From Polaribacter sp. NJDZ03 (GTDB taxonomy: Bacteria; Bacteroidota; Bacteroidia; Flavobacteriales; Flavobacteriaceae): a stretch of DNA of 64,000 nt. Below the pieces are notes generated by a model that was given only the letters and a program-made list of their open reading frames with translations, did no database searches and had not been told where the DNA came from. Numbering within the stretch: the first letter of the stretch is position 1; each line of letters begins with the position of its first letter. Positions 34,970 to 42,499 of the stretch are shown here, one piece after another. Where the stretch lies: positions 3,397,001 to 3,461,000 of the forward strand of contig NZ_CP079195.1 of NCBI RefSeq assembly GCF_019263805.1, given 5' to 3'. The translations under genes and the position numbers were made by a program.

Positions 34970-36586
34970 ATGTTACGAAAAATTAACCTATTAATTTTAG
35001 GATTACTAGTAATGCTAATTACCAGTTGTGAAGATGACTTTTTAGAAACAACACCAACAGATTCTATTGCAGAAGTAGAAGCTTTTGCAAATGTAGACAA
35101 TATGTTTTTGGTGTTAAATGGTTTGCATAGAGTAATGTATGCTCAAAATCCTATATCAGGAGGGACATCAAGTAGAAGTGGACAGAGTTTTTATATCCCG
35201 GCTTTAGATGCTATGGGTGGACAAATGATTCACTCATCACCAGGAAATGGTTGGATGAGAAGTGAATTAAGGTGGTTAACACATACAAACGCAAACTTTA
35301 CAACAGTAAATAACTTTTGGTATATGCGTTACCATATTATAGCTACTTCTAACAATCTAATTAATTTAATTGAAGAAAAAGGTTTTTCTGAATCAGATGA
35401 AGATGTAAGAAATATTCTAGGTCAAGCGTATGCGTATAGAGCTTGGGCATATCATCAATTAATTTCAACATTTGCAAAAGGGTATTTAATAGGTAGTCCT
35501 GCTACAGATGCTGGTGTTCCTTTGTTGTTAATTACTGGAGCTCCTTATACAAGTGCTCCTAGATCTACAGTTCAGGTTGTTTATGATCAAATAAATGCAG
35601 ATATAGCAAATTCTATAAGCTTTTTTGATGGTGCCTCTAAACCAGATAATAAATCTCATTTATCTATAAATGCAGCTCAAGGTTTAAAAGCTAGAATAGA
35701 TTTAACGCAAGGTAAGTGGCAAGGTGCAGCAGATGCTGCAATAGCAGCACGTGAAGGTTTTCCATTGTTAGATGAAACTAAATGGTTATCTGGTTTTAAT
35801 ACGGTAGAACTTTCTGAAGTAATTTGGGGAGGTACTGTTATTGAGGCAGAATCAAACTTTTTTCAATCTTTATTTTATTTTATTGGACCAACTTTTAATG
35901 GTAGTCAAAATAGATCAAACCCTAAGTTAATTAATAAAGAGGTTTACGATGCAATACCGTCTACAGATTTTAGAGTTAACATGGCATTACCATTGGCTCC
36001 AAATACAAATTCTTCTGCATCTAACGGAGAAGGTGGTAGTTTTGAGACTGATCCAAATTATACTTCAGCAGAAGAGTTTTTTGCAGCTAAAACAGAAGTT
36101 TTAGAGAAATATGGTATGACTTCTGCACATAATACTCATCCGTATATGGCAGTTAAATTTTTACAAAAGAATCCAGGATCAATAGATCCAGATGATGTTC
36201 TTTACATGCGTTCTTCAGAAATGTATTTAATAGAAGCAGAGGCTAAGGCGATGTTAGATGATGTAACTGGAGCACAAGCTGTTCTTCAGGTTTTTGGAGC
36301 TAGTAGAGATACTGCTTATGATGCTTCTGTATATACTTCTAAAGAAGCTTTAATGGCGCATATTAAATGGCAAAGAAGAGTAGAGCTTTATGGAGAAGGA
36401 TTTAGTTTCCATGATCACATCCGTTGGGATGAAGGAATCGATTTAACAAATTCTGGAGCTGATGATAATTTATATAGAGATGGTTTTATTCAAGAAAAGC
36501 CTTCTTTAAATGATGCTTGGATTTGGAAAATTCCACAAGATGAAATTGATGCAAACCCAAATTTAACGGAAGCAGATCAAAATTAA
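34970..36586 (+). CDS. RagB/SusD-type nutrient-binding lipoprotein
   Basis: 538 residues. Lipobox LLVMLITSC (Cys20) anchors it to the outer membrane surface. The N-terminal SusD part includes ETTPTDSIAEVEAFANVDNM and AYAYRAWAYHQLISTFAKGY; the C-terminal part includes LYMRSSEMYLIEAEAKAML and KWQRRVELYGEGFSFHDHIR. It binds ligand and caps the SusC barrel. It is followed by two strong terminators and no other member of a utilisation locus. Confidence 0.95.
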   Translation: MLRKINLLILGLLVMLITSCEDDFLETTPTDSIAEVEAFANVDNMFLVLNGLHRVMYAQNPISGGTSSRSGQSFYIPALDAMGGQMIHSSPGNGWMRSELRWLTHTNANFTTVNNFWYMRYHIIATSNNLINLIEEKGFSESDEDVRNILGQAYAYRAWAYHQLISTFAKGYLIGSPATDAGVPLLLITGAPYTSAPRSTVQVVYDQINADIANSISFFDGASKPDNKSHLSINAAQGLKARIDLTQGKWQGAADAAIAAREGFPLLDETKWLSGFNTVELSEVIWGGTVIEAESNFFQSLFYFIGPTFNGSQNRSNPKLINKEVYDAIPSTDFRVNMALPLAPNTNSSASNGEGGSFETDPNYTSAEEFFAAKTEVLEKYGMTSAHNTHPYMAVKFLQKNPGSIDPDDVLYMRSSEMYLIEAEAKAMLDDVTGAQAVLQVFGASRDTAYDASVYTSKEALMAHIKWQRRVELYGEGFSFHDHIRWDEGIDLTNSGADDNLYRDGFIQEKPSLNDAWIWKIPQDEIDANPNLTEADQN

Positions 36587-36615
36587 GAAGTTATTTTTAA
36601 CTTTATTAAATATTT

Positions 36616-36643
36616 AAAACCACCTTTTTTAAGGTGGTTTTTT
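36616..36643 (+). terminator. Rho-independent terminator after SusD gene
   Basis: Stem AAAACCACC / GGTGGTTTT around a T/A loop, followed by T's. Confidence 0.85.
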
Positions 36644-36667
36644 ATGATTAAAGCTTAATAGATATTA

Positions 36668-36703
36668 AAAAACTCTTTGTTTGTAAAGCAAAGAGTTTTT
36701 TTT
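36668..36703. terminator. Second terminator between converging genes
   Basis: Stem AAAAACTCTTTG / CAAAGAGTTTTT with T-run. It lies between the SusD gene and the converging substrate-binding protein gene and could serve either. Confidence 0.8.
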
Positions 36704-36732
36704 GTTGTGATTTTATTTTAAAAGTTCTTTTT

Positions 36733-37515
36733 TTAATGAAGCGTTTTAAAGTAGTCAAATGCTTTTATTAACCGACTTCCGTACCAAGAAAACATTTCTC
36801 CATCAACAAGAACTGCTTTTGCTTGTTGGGTATGTTTTTCTATTTCTAGAAGATGTGTTTCTTTAAAAGGATAAGGTTCGGAAGATAAAAACACGAAATC
36901 TAGTTCTTCATGTAATTTCATTTCTTCCAAATCAATTTCTGGGTAACGTTCTTTATGCTGATAAATATTATCAAACTTGTTTAAAAGCAGTAAATGATTT
37001 ATGAACGTAGAGTTTCCGACAGCCATCCAAGGAGTTTTCCAAATAAAATAAACTACTTTTTTTGCTTTTTTATTTTTGATAAATTCTTTAAAAATTGCTA
37101 ATTCAGAATTAATTTTTAGAATAATTTCTGAGGCTTTATTTTCTACGGAAAACAACATTCCATATTGTTTTATCAGTTCTAAATTATCATCAATTGTAAA
37201 AATATCAGAAACATGTGTTGGCGCAATTTTTTCGCAGCTCCCAACAATTTGTTTAGTATTTTCTTCTTTATTACAAAGAATGATATCAGGCTGTAAAGCC
37301 TTTATTTTATCAATGTGAATATTTTTTGTACCACCAACAATCGTTTTAGTTTCTTTTAAATGATTGGGATGAACGCAAAATTTTGTAACACCAACAATTG
37401 AGTCTTCTAAACCTAAGTCGACTAATAATTCTGTTAAACTTGGTACAAGACTAATAATACGTTTCGGCGTTTTATCAAACGTTAAAATCCGCCCTATTTG
37501 ATCTTGAAATTCCAT
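36733..37515 (-). CDS. BtuF/FepB-like periplasmic-binding-fold protein without signal peptide
   Basis: 260 residues. The fold is that of helical-backbone metal/cobalamin receptors: KRIISLVPSLTELLVDLGL at the N-terminus, IVGVTKFCVHP, KALQPDIILCNKEENTKQ, and C-terminal VLVDGEMFSWYGSRL. No signal peptide or lipobox is visible: the protein starts MEFQDQIGRILTFDKTPKRI, so either it is cytoplasmic or export uses another route. No ABC permease or ATPase is adjacent. It lies 4 nt downstream of pyrF in the same direction. Confidence 0.8.
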   Translation of the reverse strand: MEFQDQIGRILTFDKTPKRIISLVPSLTELLVDLGLEDSIVGVTKFCVHPNHLKETKTIVGGTKNIHIDKIKALQPDIILCNKEENTKQIVGSCEKIAPTHVSDIFTIDDNLELIKQYGMLFSVENKASEIILKINSELAIFKEFIKNKKAKKVVYFIWKTPWMAVGNSTFINHLLLLNKFDNIYQHKERYPEIDLEEMKLHEELDFVFLSSEPYPFKETHLLEIEKHTQQAKAVLVDGEMFSWYGSRLIKAFDYFKTLH

Positions 37516-37519
37516 GAAC

Positions 37520-38335
37520 TTATTGCGCTAAAATAGTCGCCATTTCTTGTTGTAATTCTTCGGCTTTTAAAGCAGCGTTTTGAGCAAAATTTTCATCTTT
37601 AGAAGCGTAAATAATTCCTCTAGACGAATTGATTAATAAACCAATATTTTCTGATAAACCATATTTACAAACATCTTGTAAATTACCTCCTTGAGCGCCA
37701 ACACCAGGAACTAGTAGGAAAGAATTAGGAACAATTTTTCTAATTTCTGTAAAATATTCTGCCTTTGTAGCGCCTACAACATACATTAAGTTTTCAGAAT
37801 TTTTCCATCCTTTAGAAGTCTCTAAAACCTCTTTATATAATTCTCTACCATTTACTTCTTTTGTCTGAAAATCGAAAGCACCTTCGTTAGATGTTAATGC
37901 TAACATAATAGTATGCTTGTTTTTAAAGGCTAAAAAAGGCTCTACAGAATCTTTACCCATATAAGGAGCAACAGTTACAGAGTCGAATGCTAAATCTTCT
38001 AAAAATGCTTTTGCATACATAGTTGAGGTATTACCAATATCGCCACGTTTTGCATCTGCAATTGTGTAGATTTCTGGGTAATTTGTATTTAAATACTGAA
38101 TCGTTTTTTCAAGTGATTGCCATCCTTTTATTCCGTATGCTTCGTAAAAAGCGGTATTTGGTTTATAGGCAACACACAAATGATGCGTAGCATCGATAAT
38201 TGCTTTGTTAAATGCAAAAATAGGATCTTCTTCTTTTAAAAGATGCTGCGGAATTTTGTTTAAATCCACATCCAATCCGATACATAAAAATGATTTTTTC
38301 TGTTTAATTTGGGCAATAAGTTCTTGTGTTGTCAT
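37520..38335 (-). CDS. pyrF: Orotidine-5'-phosphate decarboxylase, type 2
   Basis: 271 residues, subfamily 2 length. It decarboxylates OMP to UMP in pyrimidine synthesis. The catalytic DxKxxD signature is in [13 protein letters not shown] (Asp94, Lys96, Asp99). Other family blocks: [37 protein letters not shown] and [10 protein letters not shown], the phosphate-binding end. It is the first gene of a likely two-gene unit with the binding protein downstream. Confidence 0.95.
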   Translation of the reverse strand: MTTQELIAQIKQKKSFLCIGLDVDLNKIPQHLLKEEDPIFAFNKAIIDATHHLCVAYKPNTAFYEAYGIKGWQSLEKTIQYLNTNYPEIYTIADAKRGDIGNTSTMYAKAFLEDLAFDSVTVAPYMGKDSVEPFLAFKNKHTIMLALTSNEGAFDFQTKEVNGRELYKEVLETSKGWKNSENLMYVVGATKAEYFTEIRKIVPNSFLLVPGVGAQGGNLQDVCKYGLSENIGLLINSSRGIIYASKDENFAQNAALKAEELQQEMATILAQ

Positions 38336-38354
38336 TTGTTTTCTAAAAGTTACG

Positions 38355-38372
38355 CAAAAGTAGGTATTTTTG
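38355..38372. promoter_or_regulatory. Back-to-back -7 boxes for pyrF and the thioredoxin-like gene
   Basis: The minus strand reads TACTTTTG (38355-38362) toward pyrF, and the plus strand reads TATTTTTG (38365-38372) toward the thioredoxin-like lipoprotein. Both match TAnnTTTG and are 2 nt apart, so the two transcripts would compete for the same DNA. Confidence 0.45.
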
Positions 38373-38438
38373 TTTTTAAATAAAGCGTCTAATTGTAAGT
38401 TTTGGGGTTTTTAGATGACAAAAAAGAAAAAATAAGTA

Positions 38439-38933
38439 ATGTTCAAAAAAATAATAATCTTAGTTTTTGTATCGTTTTTAACGAGTTGTAGTTTAGAATC
38501 TCAATCTGAATTTTCAGAAAAAGCACTGAATGAAAAAGTATATAATTTAAACGACGAAGTAAGTACGTTTAAAGAAGTAATTAATCTACATAAAGGGAAA
38601 AAGATATTCATTGATGTTTGGGCTTCTTGGTGTAGAGATTGTTTGGTAGGAATGCCAAAAGTAAAAGAACTGCAAAAGGAGTTTCCAGAAGTTGTGTATT
38701 TATTTTTATCGGTTGATGAAAAAAAGGGCTCGTGGAAAAGAGGTGTAAAGCGTTATGATGTTATTGGTGAGCACTACAATTTACCACAAGGAATGAAAAA
38801 AGGAGATTTGGTTAATTTCTTAAACCTTAATTGGATTCCTAGATATGTTGTAGTTGATGAAAACGGAAAAATAGCGTTATTTAATGCAACAGATGCTTCT
38901 GATGAAAATATAATTGAAGCATTAAAAGAATAA
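38439..38933 (+). CDS. Thioredoxin/TlpA-like lipoprotein
   Basis: 164 residues. Signal with lipobox VSFLTSC (Cys17). The thioredoxin fold is shown by FIDVWASWCRDCLVGMPKVK with the redox pair CRDC, and the cis-Pro region WIPRYVVVDENGKIALFNAT. It probably acts as a thiol-disulfide reductase in the periplasm. It is flanked by pyrF (divergent) and tpiA (208 nt downstream). Confidence 0.88.
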   Translation: MFKKIIILVFVSFLTSCSLESQSEFSEKALNEKVYNLNDEVSTFKEVINLHKGKKIFIDVWASWCRDCLVGMPKVKELQKEFPEVVYLFLSVDEKKGSWKRGVKRYDVIGEHYNLPQGMKKGDLVNFLNLNWIPRYVVVDENGKIALFNATDASDENIIEALKE

Positions 38934-39141
38934 ATACTTTAATAGTAATCATAATTGAGTGTGTGTTTTTTTTATCAGCGATAGCGGTTTAAAGGCCTAT
39001 TTATACCATTAAAAAAAAACATATAAAACGTTATCGTAACTATTTGCTTTTCTAGGTGATTTTTGTCTTTCCATTTCTTAAATTTACATCCAAATTAATA
39101 AAAACATTAACAAGAACCTTTTAGGTGATAAAATAAGAATT

Positions 39142-39900
39142 ATGAGAACAAAAATAGTAGCAGGTAACTGGAAAATGAATAATGATAAGAAAGAAAGTAA
39201 AAAACTTATCAAAGATTTAAAAAAAGCAATTAAAAATGAGAAATTAAAAAACACTCGTGTTATTGTTGCTCCTACTTTTGTAAACTTATCAGCTTCTTTA
39301 AAAGCAGCGAAAGATTCTGCTATAGAGGTAGTTGCTCAAAATATGCACCAAGCTAAAAATGGTGCTTATACAGGAGAAATTTCTGCAGATATGTTAAAAG
39401 CAATCGGAATTAAAACGGTTATTTTAGGACACTCGGAAAGAAGAACTTATTTTAATGAAACAGATGCGTCATTAGCAGCAAAAGTAGATGCTATTTTAGA
39501 AAATGATTTAGAAACAATTTTTTGTTTTGGAGAATTATTAGAAGACAGAAAATCTGAAAACCATTTTGCAGTAGTAGAAAGCCAAATTTCTAATGCATTA
39601 TTCCATTTAGGAGCAGATGCTTGGAAAAGCATTATTTTAGCTTACGAGCCAGTTTGGGCAATTGGTACGGGAGAAACTGCAAGTGCAGAACAAGCGCAAG
39701 AAATGCATGCTTTTATTAGAAGTATTGTAGCTAAAAAATACAATCAAGAAGTTGCAGATGCTGTTTCTATTTTATATGGTGGTAGTGTAAAACCTGCAAA
39801 CGCAGAAGAAATTTTCTCTAAACCAGATGTAGATGGTGGGTTAATTGGTGGAGCTGCTTTAAATGTAGATGATTTTACAGGAATTATTAAAGCTATTTAA
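39142..39900 (+). CDS. tpiA: Triosephosphate isomerase
   Basis: 252 residues. Interconverts dihydroxyacetone phosphate and glyceraldehyde 3-phosphate. Active-site residues are in place: Asn9 and Lys11 (AGNWKMN), His97 (ILGHSERR), Glu169 (AYEPVWAIGTG), and the phosphate-binding LYGGSVKPAN plus GLIGGAAL. A strong terminator follows the stop. Confidence 0.98.
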   Translation: MRTKIVAGNWKMNNDKKESKKLIKDLKKAIKNEKLKNTRVIVAPTFVNLSASLKAAKDSAIEVVAQNMHQAKNGAYTGEISADMLKAIGIKTVILGHSERRTYFNETDASLAAKVDAILENDLETIFCFGELLEDRKSENHFAVVESQISNALFHLGADAWKSIILAYEPVWAIGTGETASAEQAQEMHAFIRSIVAKKYNQEVADAVSILYGGSVKPANAEEIFSKPDVDGGLIGGAALNVDDFTGIIKAI

Positions 39901-39931
39901 GCATCGTACTTAAAGATATTTACAATAAATT

Positions 39932-39967
39932 TGCATCGAGATTTTAAAATCTCGATGCATTTTTTTT
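39932..39967 (+). terminator. Rho-independent terminator of tpiA
   Basis: Perfect 28-nt palindrome with arms TGCATCGAGATTTT / AAAATCTCGATGCA and an eight-T run. Its position inside the longest possible prmA frame argues against the upstream start of that gene. Confidence 0.88.
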
Positions 39968-39978
39968 ACAAGAAGTTT

Positions 39979-40815
39979 ATGGACAATATATATATAGAAT
40001 ACAATTTTACAGTTACACCAAAAGTACCTGGAACAGAAATTTTAATTGCAGAATTAGGAGAAGTTGGTTTTGAGAGTTTTGTTGAAAATGAAAACGGAGT
40101 AACCGCTTACATTCAAAAAGATGATTGGAACGCTAGCGTTTTAGAGGACATCTTTGTTTTAAATTCTGAAGAGTTTTCTATTGAATACAACCATAGCGAA
40201 ATAGCACAAACAAATTGGAATGCAGAATGGGAAAAGAATTTTTCACCTATTCAGGTGGAAGATTTGGTTAGCATTAGAGCACCATTTCATGAAAATCCTC
40301 ATTTAAAGTATGATATTGTAATTGAGCCAAAAATGAGTTTTGGTACAGGTCATCATGAAACTACACACATGATGGTACAACATTTATTACAATTAGATTT
40401 AGAAGGTAAAAAAACATTAGATATGGGATGTGGAACTGGTATTTTAGCAATTTTTGCTGAAATGAAAGGAGCAAACCCTATTGATGCTATCGATATTGAT
40501 AATTGGTGTTATGAAAATTCTATAGAGAATGTTGAGAGAAATAATTGTAAAAATATTTCTGTTTTTGAAGGAGAAGCGGCACTTTTAATCAATAAAAAGT
40601 ATGATGTTATTATTGCCAACATCAATAGAAATATTTTGTTGATGGATATGCAGGCGTATACTAATTGTTTAAATGATAATGGAGTGCTTTTATTAAGTGG
40701 TTTTTACCAAGAAGATATACCAATTATAGATGCAGAAGTTTCTAAGTACAATTTAAAATTAGATACTGTTATAGAAAGGAATAATTGGGTTGCATTAAAA
40801 TACAATAAATTGTAA
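39979..40815 (+). CDS. prmA: Ribosomal protein L11 methyltransferase
   Basis: 278 residues from the ATG at 39979 (MDNIYIEYNFTV). The open frame continues upstream to a TTG, but that would translate through the tpiA terminator hairpin, so the ATG is preferred. The N-terminal substrate domain precedes the SAM-binding motif TLDMGCGTGILAIFA; FGTGHHETTHMM and IIANINRNILL are PrmA signatures. It methylates ribosomal protein L11. clpS follows 10 nt downstream. Confidence 0.93.
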   Translation: MDNIYIEYNFTVTPKVPGTEILIAELGEVGFESFVENENGVTAYIQKDDWNASVLEDIFVLNSEEFSIEYNHSEIAQTNWNAEWEKNFSPIQVEDLVSIRAPFHENPHLKYDIVIEPKMSFGTGHHETTHMMVQHLLQLDLEGKKTLDMGCGTGILAIFAEMKGANPIDAIDIDNWCYENSIENVERNNCKNISVFEGEAALLINKKYDVIIANINRNILLMDMQAYTNCLNDNGVLLLSGFYQEDIPIIDAEVSKYNLKLDTVIERNNWVALKYNKL

Positions 40816-40825
40816 TTTTGTAATT

Positions 40826-41101
40826 ATGAGCACAAAAGAAAAAGTACAAGAAGACGTTGATGTTTTAGAGCAAGAAGTTTTTCAGCATGAAATAGTGTTA
40901 CATAATGATGATGTTAATACTTTTGATCATGTAATAGATTCTCTTGTAAATGTTTGTGAGCACTCATTTGAGCAAGCAGAGCAATGTGCAACTTTAGTAC
41001 ATTATAAAGGAAAATGTACTGTTAAATCTGGTGAGCTTAAAGATTTAGAACCAAGATGTTCTAAGTTGTTACAGTTAGGTTTGTCTGCAGAATTAGTATA
41101 A
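40826..41101 (+). CDS. clpS: ClpS adaptor protein
   Basis: 91 residues. ClpS binds N-end-rule substrates and hands them to ClpAP. The family core is seen as HEIVLHNDDVNTFDHVIDSL, EQAEQCATLVHYKGKC and the C-terminal GLSAELV. It has the conserved HNDDVNTF loop that contacts the substrate N-terminus. A TAATTTTG -7 box (40813-40820) overlaps the prmA stop just 5 nt before the ATG, so it may also have its own promoter. Confidence 0.92.
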   Translation: MSTKEKVQEDVDVLEQEVFQHEIVLHNDDVNTFDHVIDSLVNVCEHSFEQAEQCATLVHYKGKCTVKSGELKDLEPRCSKLLQLGLSAELV

Positions 41102-41118
41102 TTGAAAAATTGTAGTTT

Positions 41119-41391
41119 ATGGAAAATGTTTTTAAGTATTACGAGTTTTCACCTTTCTTTTTAGATACATCAGATAGTTTTTCTGGACATCAAATTTGTT
41201 ATTCTGAATTAAATGATACTCATTTTTTAATTTTTGAAAAAAATAATGATGCATATAATTTATATGTATCAAGATATCTTAACAAAAAAGATATTGGAGT
41301 GAATACACCAGAAATATTAGAGTTATTAGTAGAAAACTACGATAAAAGTATTCCCGCTCACCGTATAATGATTAAGCAGTATCTTCATTAA
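41119..41391 (+). CDS. Hypothetical protein, 90 residues
   Basis: Starts 17 nt after clpS in the same direction. It is a soluble acidic small protein (MENVFKYYEFSPFFLDTSDS) ending LVENYDKSIPAHRIMIKQYL. No family is recognised. Spacing suggests it is the last gene of the prmA-clpS operon. Confidence 0.6.
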   Translation: MENVFKYYEFSPFFLDTSDSFSGHQICYSELNDTHFLIFEKNNDAYNLYVSRYLNKKDIGVNTPEILELLVENYDKSIPAHRIMIKQYLH

Positions 41392-41491
41392 AGTACCTCT
41401 TACCGAATAATTTTTTAGAAATACCTATTTTATTTTTTATTTGCAGTGACCTTTTAAACAAATTGGTGTCATATAGATAAGAGATAAATAA

Positions 41492-41689
41492 ATGATGGTT
41501 AAAAAAAATATTCTATTAGTACTTTTTATTATTATTCCGGTTATTGTGTTTGGTCAAAATGTACCTGCTCCTGCAGGGCCACCACCACCTCCAGGTTTAC
41601 CTATAGATAATTTAATTGGTTTGTCATTTTTAATAAGTTTAGGTTTAATATACGGTTCTAAAAAGATCCTTAAAGATAGTAGTAGTTAG
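41492..41689 (+). CDS. Small secreted protein with PID-CTERM-like tail
   Basis: 65 residues. A signal peptide (ILLVLFIIIPVIVFGQ) is followed by a proline-rich hinge PAPAGPPPPPGLPID and then a hydrophobic helix with LIGLSFLISLGLIYGSKKIL. The arrangement PPGLPID + helix + Lys resembles the short PID-CTERM proteins of Bacteroidota, thought to carry a sorting signal analogous to PEP-CTERM. No exosortase-like gene is in the window. Role unknown. Confidence 0.65.
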   Translation: MMVKKNILLVLFIIIPVIVFGQNVPAPAGPPPPPGLPIDNLIGLSFLISLGLIYGSKKILKDSSS

Positions 41690-41713
41690 TTTTATACTAA
41701 GTTTGGTTAGACG

Positions 41714-41747
41714 AAAAGGCCTTGAACATTTGTTCAAGGTCTTTTTT
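41714..41747 (+). terminator. Rho-independent terminator after the PID-CTERM-like gene
   Basis: Hairpin with arms CCTTGAACA / TGTTCAAGG and a T-run; it marks the end of the conserved block before the accessory island. Confidence 0.8.
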
Positions 41748-41919
41748 ATTTACTCAATTTAGGTAAAAAAATAGCAATATGTTTTACATAAATATATAAT
41801 CTTTGTTTGCTTGCAGCTAAGGTTTGTTTTTAAGATAGAAACCTAATAGAAATACGGATAACCATAATGTAAAACCAAATTATAGTTATATTTTTATAGT
41901 TACTATTATTTAGACATTA

Positions 41920-42492
41920 ATGAACGCATCAGAAATAGAAAAGAAACTTCTAGACTTAATTAGTAACTTTAACAAAGAAACCTTTATATACAAGTTATTG
42001 TTAGTGTATAATTTGCCAAAAGCAACCATTACAAGATTGCAAAAAGGAACGGCTAATTTATCTAAAAATGAAGGCGAAGTCTCTTTAAAGAAAAAGTTGT
42101 TTTTTAGAGAAGAATATAAAGAAGATTTACATCTTACTATTTCTAAAATAACAAAAAAAATAAAGCACGACCAGCGGTTTGTAATTGTTACCGATTATAA
42201 AACCTTTTTGGCAATGGATACCAAAACAGGTGCAGGACTTGATATTCCTTTTAAAGACCTTCCTAAAAATTACGATTTCTTTTTGCCTTGGGCAGGAATG
42301 GAAAAAGCAGCACATCAAGAAGAAAACCCTGCAGATGTTAAAGCAGCCGTTAAAATGGCGCGCTTGTTCGATGAAATTAAAAAAGACAATCCAGACAATT
42401 CACTAGCATTTATACACGAATTAAATGTATTTCTATCGCGGTTATTGTTTTGTTTACAAAAAGATTTATATTTTTACTCAATAATATATTAA
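41920..42492 (+). pseudogene. Truncated MmeI-like DNA methyltransferase, N-terminal fragment
   Basis: 190 codons. Residues 1-178 match the N-terminus of large (about 1000-residue) class I SAM-dependent DNA methyltransferases of the MmeI/type IIL group: MNASEIEKKLLDLI, ETFIYKLLLVYNLPKATITR, FVIVTDYKTFLAMDTKTG, YDFFLPWAGMEKA, ENPADVKAAVKMARLFDEI, FIHELNVFLSRLLFC. Where the family continues with an FFAEDT-type block, this frame switches to LQKDLYFYSIIY and stops. The methyltransferase catalytic motifs are absent. The breakpoint near 42455 marks the left edge of the inserted three-gene cassette. The fragment is probably non-functional, though it is still open and unbroken. Confidence 0.72.
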
Positions 42493-42499
42493 AGATTCT

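Noticed and set aside
37516..37519. Cobalamin riboswitch for the BtuF-like gene
   Set aside because: The gene follows pyrF after 4 nt, leaving no space for a riboswitch, and none is seen before pyrF.
39931..39978. Longer start for prmA
   Set aside because: It would run through the perfect tpiA terminator hairpin from a TTG codon; the ATG at 39979 begins the family pattern.
41400..41919. Direct repeat of the tRNA-Arg 3' end at the left side of the island
   Set aside because: I looked for the GGTGACCTCGGCTGG-type sequence here and found none.
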